Origin: a virus
IMG/VR virus record: IMGVR_UViG_3300030104_003918
Coordinates: 1-27,955 of that record
Length of the DNA: 27,955 nucleotides
Reading direction: 5' to 3' (one strand)
The notes below the pieces were generated by a model that was not told the origin of the DNA, searched no databases, and saw nothing but the letters and a program-made list of their open reading frames with translations. Below, one piece after another: positions 22,600 to 27,955 of this stretch. Each line of letters opens with the position of its first letter. Within the stretch, counting starts at the first letter, position 1. The translations under genes and the position numbers were made by a program.

Positions 22600-22603
22600 G
22601 AAG

Positions 22604-22714
22604 ATGACAGACCGTAATTGGACCTATTGTGGTCGGTTTGGCGATGCGGTAAGTCTATCTAAGTCAGATGATGAGGTTACATGCAAGGCATGTCGCAGGT
22701 ATATACATGAATAA
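22604..22714 (+). CDS. 36-residue zinc-binding micro-protein
   Basis: MTDRNWTYCGRFGDAVSLSK, then DDEVTCKACRRYIHE. Cys9, Cys27, Cys30 and His35 are possible ligands. The start has only a weak AAGA site, and it overlaps the next gene by 8 bases. Confidence 0.4.
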   Translation: MTDRNWTYCGRFGDAVSLSKSDDEVTCKACRRYIHE

Positions 22715-23048
22715 ACAGATACAGAGGAACAACATAAGTAGAATGTTGCGAACAAGCAACAGGAATCGCAATGTATTACGTTGGGGTTCGGGTGAGACGG
22801 ACGCGCATATTACTATGAAGTTTAATATTTGCAAAAAGCTAAAGGAATGGGGTCACGAGTTTTACACTGAGGCTATATTTGAGCCGAGTGGATTACGTGC
22901 GGATGTAATAGATGCGGACACGGGTGTGGTGTATGAGGTGCACAATACGGAGCCTAGGGACAGTTTAGTAAGGAAATCAGCAAATTATCCGTTAGAGGTC
23001 AGGTTTGTGGATGCGAATGAGGATTTTGAGGAGGAGATGTTATTATGA
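22707..23048 (+). CDS. PD-(D/E)XK nuclease-like protein
   Basis: 113 residues from ATG 22707; an upstream in-frame ATG at 22668 would overlap the previous gene deeply. GETDAHITMKFNICKKLKEW, then EFYTEAIFEPSGLRADVID and GVVYEVHNTE fit the restriction-endonuclease fold: a leading helix, a strand with Asp66 (ADV), and a strand with Glu77-Val-His79. The usual ExK Lys is His here, so activity is uncertain; CoiA-like members also vary there. Placed just before a second nuclease-like gene and the large terminase. Confidence 0.5.
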   Translation: MNKQIQRNNISRMLRTSNRNRNVLRWGSGETDAHITMKFNICKKLKEWGHEFYTEAIFEPSGLRADVIDADTGVVYEVHNTEPRDSLVRKSANYPLEVRFVDANEDFEEEMLL

Positions 23049-23554
23049 ACAATAATTTTGATGATGATTTGGAAGATGGGCATAAAGGAGAAAAGGTTGT
23101 TAGACATTTTGTAGAGACGGTATGGCACAAGCGGTTTTTGACATACGGTAATACTAACAAGTTTGACATAATGTTTCAAAATGTGGGTCAGTATCCAGTA
23201 TTTTTTGAGGTAAAGACAGATTATTGGGAAAAAGAGATGGATGAGGGTGGTTCAGGTAACATGGCGATTGAGTACAAGTGTAGGGGCAAGCCTAGTGGAA
23301 TAAGGACAACAATAGCTCAATGGTATGCGTATTATTTTCCTAATTTATCAGGCGACCAGCTTTGGATAATAAATGTAGAAAAGTTAAAAGAATTGATAAA
23401 AGAGAACAATTTTAAGCGTGTAAGTGCAGGTGAGACGTATTATGACAGTGATGACAAGGTAGCCAAGTGTTTTTTGATACCTCGATTTGATTTTAAGAAA
23501 TATTTTCAGGTATTTACTTGGGATGGCAGGGGTTGGTTGTTATCATTAGAATAA
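23045..23554 (+). CDS. PD-(D/E)XK endonuclease, possible resolvase
   Basis: 169 residues. GHKGEKVVRHFVETVWHKRF, then NKFDIMFQNVGQYPVFFEVK carries the fold's motif: Asp41, Glu55 and Lys57. GIRTTIAQWYAYYFP and LWIINVEKLKELI follow, as in small phage resolvase or repair-type nucleases. Likely role: cutting branched or incoming DNA before packaging, which is inferred from position. The start overlaps the upstream stop (ATGA). The active residues are intact. Confidence 0.6.
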   Translation: MNNNFDDDLEDGHKGEKVVRHFVETVWHKRFLTYGNTNKFDIMFQNVGQYPVFFEVKTDYWEKEMDEGGSGNMAIEYKCRGKPSGIRTTIAQWYAYYFPNLSGDQLWIINVEKLKELIKENNFKRVSAGETYYDSDDKVAKCFLIPRFDFKKYFQVFTWDGRGWLLSLE

Positions 23555-23670
23555 TTAGAGATGGTAAAGTATTGGAAGAGTCTGACAGTTTACAAGAAGT
23601 GCATGAGAAGTTGATAATTTTAGATGCAGAAACTAAATATATAGAAATAAACATTGCAAAACACAAATGA
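23533..23670 (+). CDS. 45-residue protein, start uncertain
   Basis: No ATG; TTG 23533 (or TTG 23518) is the best start. VVIIRIIRDGKVLEESDSLQ, then EVHEKLIILDAETKYIEINI looks like a real small beta-alpha protein. Its stop overlaps the terminase ATG (ATGA), which supports coupled translation. Confidence 0.4.
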   Translation: MVVIIRIIRDGKVLEESDSLQEVHEKLIILDAETKYIEINIAKHK

Positions 23671-25130
23671 ATAGCAAACACATCACGCAGGCGATAGCAG
23701 GTGCGCTTGAAATAATGAATGAGCAGCCACTTACTTTGAATGAGTTCATAGATGAGGTGATGTCGGACTATATGGAGCAGGAGCCGGGGACTTATGTGCC
23801 GTTAGGTGAGATGCATCAGCAGTGGGAAGAGAACTTTCAGAAGGGTGAGTTTGCATCTATTATATGTGCAAGGGGTCACTTAAAGACAACTTGGGGTTTG
23901 TGTGTATTGGCTTATATGATGCACAAGCAACCTAACTTTAGGGCATTGTATATTTCGGCTACATTGGAGCAGGCATGGGACAAACTTGAGCAGTTTGAGG
24001 AATTATGCAAGCGAAGTTGGCGATTAAACACATTTTTAGAAAAAAGTGACGATAGAAAGGTGACAATACGTAAAGGAGCTAAAAGATTTAACAATGGAAG
24101 TAGAGTAGCTGCTGCAAGTATAGGTAAGGCACTTGAGGGGCCTCACGTTCATATGATAATTCTTGACGACGTATTGCAAGAGTTTCCAAATTTGACGGAT
24201 GAGAAGGTAATCCACTATGTTCAGCGCGTTGTAATGCCGATGAGGTTGCCAGATTCTAAGATGTTATTGGTAGGAACGCAAAAAAGGGTAGGAGACATAA
24301 CAGATTGGGTATCTGAAAGTTCAGAATGGAATGTATTAAGGCATCCTGCGCTTTTGGAAGACGGAACTCCGCGTTGGCCAGAGTATTGGAATCAGGAGCG
24401 TTTGGATAAAGAAAAGGAGACAATGGGAAGTCGGGCGTTCGAGTCTGAGTATATGTTAAATCCTTTGGACCCAGAGAGTGCAGTTATACCGTATGAGGTA
24501 TTACAGAGATGTTTGGATGAAAATTTAGATATGGGGCTTCCAGATTACACGGACGATATAAGCGTCGTTATGGGTGTTGACTTGGCTGTGGGCATGAACA
24601 GTCAAAACGATGAGACAAGCTACTGTATTGTGGCTTATAATAAGAAAAACGAGCATCGTAGGTTGCTTTACAGTTGGACAGGCAAGGTAATGGCCAAAGG
24701 CAGTGGTTGGTTGGAAACTCAGGTGTTAAAGATACGCGAGCTTGCGAAACGTTTTAATCCAGAAACGATAATGATAGAATCGAATGGGTATCAGAGACTT
24801 GTGGTTCATAGTGCGAGTGATTTGGCGGGCTTACCTGTCGAAGGGCACAACACGGGCAGAGAGAAGCACTCCCACGACGTGGGTATACCGGGCTTGGCCT
24901 TGGAGTTTGAGAAAGAGAGATACCAGATTCCGTGGCAAGAAGAAATAAGGGGTGCAAGTCGGCCGGGTCCTAGAAAGTTAACAGATGGTTTGAGTCGTTT
25001 GGTGTATGGTAAGAATGGTAGGTTAGAGGGTCACACGCCAGATGCAGTGATGGCCTTGTGGATGTGTGAATTAGCAATTAAAAGCAAGAATAAACGTGAG
25101 CTTGCATTTGTTGGTTGGGATTACATATAG
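23667..25130 (+). CDS. terL: Terminase large subunit
   Basis: 487 residues. The ATPase half has Walker A at 68-75 (ARGHLKTT), Walker B at 163-168 (MIILDD, then V) and motif III LLVGTQ at 200-205. The nuclease half has Asp305 (GVDLA), Glu371 (IMIESNGYQ) and Asp459 (HTPDAVMALW), an RNase H-like metal triad. The protein pumps DNA into the procapsid and cuts it. Length is typical. It closes the operon that starts at 20611; a new promoter follows the stop. Confidence 0.9.
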   Translation: MNSKHITQAIAGALEIMNEQPLTLNEFIDEVMSDYMEQEPGTYVPLGEMHQQWEENFQKGEFASIICARGHLKTTWGLCVLAYMMHKQPNFRALYISATLEQAWDKLEQFEELCKRSWRLNTFLEKSDDRKVTIRKGAKRFNNGSRVAAASIGKALEGPHVHMIILDDVLQEFPNLTDEKVIHYVQRVVMPMRLPDSKMLLVGTQKRVGDITDWVSESSEWNVLRHPALLEDGTPRWPEYWNQERLDKEKETMGSRAFESEYMLNPLDPESAVIPYEVLQRCLDENLDMGLPDYTDDISVVMGVDLAVGMNSQNDETSYCIVAYNKKNEHRRLLYSWTGKVMAKGSGWLETQVLKIRELAKRFNPETIMIESNGYQRLVVHSASDLAGLPVEGHNTGREKHSHDVGIPGLALEFEKERYQIPWQEEIRGASRPGPRKLTDGLSRLVYGKNGRLEGHTPDAVMALWMCELAIKSKNKRELAFVGWDYI

Positions 25131-25135
25131 TAAAG

Positions 25136-25157
25136 TTTATATACACAAAGTATATAC
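25136..25157 (+). promoter_or_regulatory. Double TATA promoter for the portal operon
   Basis: TTTATATAC (25136-25144) and AAAGTATATAC (25147-25157) share TATATAC units 13 bases apart. The second lies 25-29 bases before ATG 25176 and fits a leaderless start. The repeated unit may also bind the ribbon-helix-helix product encoded next. Confidence 0.5.
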
Positions 25158-25175
25158 GAGACATCCAACCATAAC

Positions 25176-25325
25176 ATGAAAAAGCGAACGAGGTTGGAAA
25201 TTTACGGAATTAGTAATGAGACAAAAGACAGTCTTAAAGAAATTGCTAAGGCTGAGAACGTACCAACGGGCGTCTTAGTGGAACCAGTCCTCAGAAGATA
25301 TGTTCGGGAGTATCATGGGAGATAA
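25176..25325 (+). CDS. Ribbon-helix-helix DNA-binding protein
   Basis: 49 residues: a basic start with one strand (RTRLEIYGIS), helix 1 (NETKDSLKEIAKAENV) and helix 2 (PTGVLVEPVLRRYVREY). This is the Arc/CopG-type RHH layout; such proteins bind operators as dimers of dimers. As first gene after a promoter with repeated TATATAC, it may regulate its own operon. Overlaps the next gene by 11 bases. Confidence 0.65.
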   Translation: MKKRTRLEIYGISNETKDSLKEIAKAENVPTGVLVEPVLRRYVREYHGR

Positions 25326-25710
25326 GCGAGATAGATATAAGATTCCTCGTGGTGTAAAGAAAGAAGCATTGCAGGGTAGAGATTTGCGAGCGATGCATGG
25401 ATATGGTGGCGGTAAGGTTACGAAGGCAATTAATCGTAAGTTAAGATATCAAAAAGACGTAGGATACAAGACTGCGGTAAAGATAGACACATATTACAGA
25501 AGGCACGAAAAAGTAGACCCACCAGCTAAGAACTTTGGCGACAAGAAGAATCCAAGTAAGGGATACATAATGTGGAAGATGATGGGTGGTAATTCTGGAC
25601 AAAGTTGGAGTCGAAGGTTAAAAAAGAGTTTAGATGTTATACAGAAAAAGGAAAAGCTTAATAAGATAATTACTAAAGTGGAGGCGATACAACTTGGCAT
25701 GGTACGATAG
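25315..25710 (+). CDS. Phage protein with WxxxGG-type signature
   Basis: 131 residues from ATG 25315, with GGGAG four bases before; ATG 25300 is possible. IPRGVKKEALQGRDLRAMHG, GGKVTKAINRKLRYQ, IDTYYRRHEKVDPPAKNFGD and GYIMWKMMGGNSGQSWSRRL follow the order of a small phage protein often found near terminase and portal genes (RGL.LR...GG...RA..L ... FF.RHE ... WL.WGGDAG..W). Its role is unknown. It ends inside the portal gene. Confidence 0.55.
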   Translation: MGDKRDRYKIPRGVKKEALQGRDLRAMHGYGGGKVTKAINRKLRYQKDVGYKTAVKIDTYYRRHEKVDPPAKNFGDKKNPSKGYIMWKMMGGNSGQSWSRRLKKSLDVIQKKEKLNKIITKVEAIQLGMVR

Positions 25711-27094
25711 AATTTTGGGGCGTAAGCCAGTGCGGAAGCGTTCTGCGTTAGAGGATTTGATAGAGAGAAACACTGCTAGTGTGTTAAAGGATGCAAGGAC
25801 TCCAGCGTATGGGACAGCAGGCAGTAATCGTGCGTTTAAGGCAGATATACTTCCTCCAGTAGACCAGAATTATCTTGAACAATTAGCAGACAGGTATTCT
25901 CATCTTCGAACTGTTATAACTAGGATAGCTTCTCAGTCGGTCGCAAAGGGGTGGGAATACCACGCCGTTGGTGATGCAGGTGACAAAGAAGAGAGAAACA
26001 TGTTAGAAACATTACTTAGAGACCCTACTGGTGGTAATGCAGATATTACTGCAAGTGAGTTTTTCAAGGCAATGATACGTCAAGTAGAGGTGTTTGACGA
26101 TTGTTGGGTAAGTATTGTTTATGACAGGATTCAGGGAACAGATGGTAAGATAGTCAAGGAGCTTTGGGTAGAGGATGCAAAGCAAATGCGATTTGCAGTT
26201 GACGATTATGGTAAGTTTAAGAATGATGAGTATTTTGATATAATCACACGAAAACCTTTGGCAAAAGGAGAATTAGGAGAGGGTGGATTTGAAGCAGAGC
26301 CGATGGCATATTATTATGACATGGGACAGGATGAAGATAAGATTCCTTTTGCAAGGGATGAGATTATTCATTTTAATAAATACAGTGCGAATGCCAGATT
26401 GTATGGTCAGTCGCCAATTATAGGTCTTTCTAAGAAAATCGAAACAGCTCTCGCTATTGAAAACTTCCAAAACAAGATTTATAAACTAGAAAGGCCACCA
26501 AAAGGTTTCTTAGATATTCCCGGCCATGATGAAGAATCTCTTAACAGATTGGGAGAATACATAGCAGAGGAGACTAGACGTAATCCGAACTTTGTTCCTA
26601 TCATAAGTAGTAGGGGTGAAGGCACAGGTAGCGGTCAGGCTAAGTTTGTGCCTGTTATGCCTAACATGGATGAGTTGATGGCACTGCCATATATGGAGCG
26701 CATTAACAACGATATAAACGCAGCTTATGGCGTTATGCCGATAGTAACAGGAAGCACAGCAGGTGTGGGTGGTTTGAATGCGGAAGGCGAACAGATTTCG
26801 CTTTTTGACCGAACTGTGTTAGAAACACAACAGTGTTTGGAAATGGGATTCCTTAAGCCATTAATGAGATTGATGGGAATAAAAACATGGAAGGTAAAGT
26901 TTGCAGACATTAATACAAAGAACGAGCAACAAGCATTAGCTAATATGTTACAGAAAGCAAATATAATTACAGTATTAAATAAGGTAGGAATAGAAGCTAC
27001 GTTAGACAAAGATGGCAATTTGGTTTTACCAGATAAGCCACAAGTAAGTATGCCAGAAGATGTTAAACCAGAGGTAGGTGCAATAAAACCATGA
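25694..27094 (+). CDS. Portal protein
   Basis: 466 residues from TTG 25694; GGAGG at 25679-25683 and the lack of a nearby ATG fix the start. DRYSHLRTVITRIASQSVAK, then FFKAMIRQVEVFDDCWVSIV, FARDEIIHFNKYSANARLYG and QSPIIGLSKKIETALAIENF are typical of portals (DEIiHf, GxSpI). The stem and clip region is followed by AAYGVMPIVTGSTAG. The dodecameric portal is the DNA gate at one capsid vertex and binds the terminase, encoded 0.6 kb upstream. The C-terminus is Pro-rich. Confidence 0.85.
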   Translation: MAWYDRILGRKPVRKRSALEDLIERNTASVLKDARTPAYGTAGSNRAFKADILPPVDQNYLEQLADRYSHLRTVITRIASQSVAKGWEYHAVGDAGDKEERNMLETLLRDPTGGNADITASEFFKAMIRQVEVFDDCWVSIVYDRIQGTDGKIVKELWVEDAKQMRFAVDDYGKFKNDEYFDIITRKPLAKGELGEGGFEAEPMAYYYDMGQDEDKIPFARDEIIHFNKYSANARLYGQSPIIGLSKKIETALAIENFQNKIYKLERPPKGFLDIPGHDEESLNRLGEYIAEETRRNPNFVPIISSRGEGTGSGQAKFVPVMPNMDELMALPYMERINNDINAAYGVMPIVTGSTAGVGGLNAEGEQISLFDRTVLETQQCLEMGFLKPLMRLMGIKTWKVKFADINTKNEQQALANMLQKANIITVLNKVGIEATLDKDGNLVLPDKPQVSMPEDVKPEVGAIKP

Positions 27095-27324
27095 AGAGTT
27101 GTAAAAAGTGTATGGCAGGAGAAAGTAGGGTAAAGTTAATGTCTAATGGATTTTGTCAAGAGTGTGAGCATGAGAGGGCTTGGAACAACAAGGGCGAGTA
27201 CATGAAGCAGTACAATAAGAATCAGAGGATGTTAATGAGACAGAAAGCTGCACAGGAAGTAAATCGTAAGTGGAAAGAAAAATACGGCGATGCTTCGGTT
27301 GAAGAAGTAGCCTCTTATAAATGA
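27091..27324 (+). CDS. 77-residue zinc-finger protein
   Basis: MKSCKKCMAGESRVKLMSNG, then FCQECEHERAWNNKGEYMKQ. CxxC plus CxxC, then a long basic helix. It overlaps portal and gp10-like genes (ATGA both sides). The pattern resembles small phage zinc proteins with HNH-like surroundings, but no HNH motif is present. Confidence 0.55.
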   Translation: MKSCKKCMAGESRVKLMSNGFCQECEHERAWNNKGEYMKQYNKNQRMLMRQKAAQEVNRKWKEKYGDASVEEVASYK

Positions 27325-27830
27325 GTATAAAAGTAACTGGCGGTAAGAAATTTACGCGAACAATTAATTTTTTTAAAAAAGAAAAAAATTGGGTTTCAAT
27401 TTTAGACAAAGCTGCAAAAAATGTAGCTGGTGCTATAAGGGATGATGCAGAAAAAAAGGTGTATACAAAATTTAAAAGACGTAAAGGTAAGTTAGGTAAG
27501 AGTATTAAATCAAGAATTTATAAAAAAGGAAACAATGTTTATTTGAGTTTGTCATCAGACCATCCTGCTGCAACGATTATGGAGTATGGCGGTTACTCAC
27601 CTATGCCATCCGCACCTTCAAAAACTCACAAAGGTAATCCCGGAATAGTAGAATATGCATATGTTTATTCAAGTACTAACTCAGATGACCCGTTTTTTGA
27701 ACTTGCTTTAGGAATTTTTGAAAATCAACCATTCAAAAAAGGTACTTTTTTTATGAGAAATGCTTTACGTGAAGGGCTTCCTGCGTTAGAGGGTGAAGTA
27801 ATACGTGTTGCAAAGAGCATACCAAAGTAG
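27321..27830 (+). CDS. HK97 gp10-like neck/tail-joining protein
   Basis: 169 residues. ILDKAAKNVAGAIRDDAEKK, then FKRRKGKLGKSIKSRIYKK, HPAATIMEYGGYSP and FFMRNALREGLPALEGEVIR follow the HK97-gp10 family (A..v...ak...p..TG.L..Si ... A..vE.Gt ... pfmrpA). The usual TGxLxxSI appears as KGKLGKSI. In siphoviruses it sits near the neck. Here it is next to the portal and apart from the other tail genes. Confidence 0.65.
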   Translation: MSIKVTGGKKFTRTINFFKKEKNWVSILDKAAKNVAGAIRDDAEKKVYTKFKRRKGKLGKSIKSRIYKKGNNVYLSLSSDHPAATIMEYGGYSPMPSAPSKTHKGNPGIVEYAYVYSSTNSDDPFFELALGIFENQPFKKGTFFMRNALREGLPALEGEVIRVAKSIPK

Positions 27831-27850
27831 TTTCCGGAAAAATATTTTTG

Positions 27851-27859
27851 TTTATATAC
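27851..27859 (+). promoter_or_regulatory. TATA box for the right-edge gene
   Basis: TTTATATAC, 28 bases before GTG 27879. Confidence 0.6.
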
Positions 27860-27878
27860 ACGTATTCAATCTTAGGTT

Positions 27879-27955
27879 GTGGCAGACGCTAAAGACACTA
27901 ACTGGAAAGTCTATCGACCTGAATGGTATAATGACAGAATTTTAGAGACGTTTAT
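27879..27955 (+). CDS. Start of a late protein (3' partial)
   Basis: GTG start placed by TATA spacing; the frame is open to the window end: VADAKDTNWKVYRPEWYNDR and then ILETF. Only 25 residues are visible. Following portal and neck genes, a scaffold, protease or capsid gene is expected, but the visible part does not tell which. Confidence 0.5.
   Translation, partial: MADAKDTNWKVYRPEWYNDRILETF

Noticed and set aside
1-27955. Insertion sequences, rRNA genes or a diversity-generating retroelement
   Set aside because: No transposase, reverse transcriptase, terminal repeats with target duplication, or rRNA-like sequence was seen.

Overview
The window looks like part of a tailed-virus (caudovirus) genome, or a provirus, that infects an archaeon. 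The virion genes are clear: terminase small and large subunits, portal, a neck protein of the HK97 gp10 type, a head-tail connector, tail tube, tape measure and baseplate hub. The archaeal assignment rests on promoters. At least seven gene blocks start 28-31 bases after the first base of a box reading roughly TTTATATAGAC, which is the archaeal TATA distance for leaderless mRNAs, and one leaderless start is a GTG. Genes inside operons instead overlap as ATGA or TAATG and carry GGAGG-type ribosome sites. The sequence is AT-rich. The host cannot be named from it. No integrase, DNA polymerase, helicase or capsid gene is visible, so much of the genome lies outside.

Layout. (1) 1-13837, plus strand, almost gap-free: a LamG-bearing fibre-like protein cut by the left edge, a small HTH protein, three membrane proteins of which the middle one is MscS-like, small zinc proteins and a Gln-rich protein, then connector, a tail-completion candidate, tail tube, a putative chaperone, a short tape measure, an 1151-residue baseplate or fibre protein, and the hub. 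(2) 13838-20610: an accessory region with genes on both strands, many 27-120 residue CxxC proteins, several promoters, and three intergenic stretches that fold into nested helices and are probably non-coding RNAs. Two further stretches hold G/T-rich or palindromic iteron-like repeats. (3) 20611-25130, plus strand: a terminase operon with a TerS-like protein, about nine very small proteins, two neighbouring PD-(D/E)XK-like proteins and the large terminase. (4) 25131-27955: a ribbon-helix-helix regulator, a phage protein of unknown role, portal, a small zinc protein, the gp10-like neck protein, and the start of a new transcription unit cut by the right edge.

The main points of interest are these. 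A three-domain candidate RNA lies on the minus strand at 15851-16118, and its predicted transcription start falls on the first base pairs of its closing helix. Two further candidate RNAs lie at 13866-14046 and 19569-19756. The virus encodes an MscS-like channel flanked by two small membrane proteins, which could be a lysis or egress module. There are about twenty zinc-binding mini-proteins. Two repeat-rich regions could be replication or control sites.
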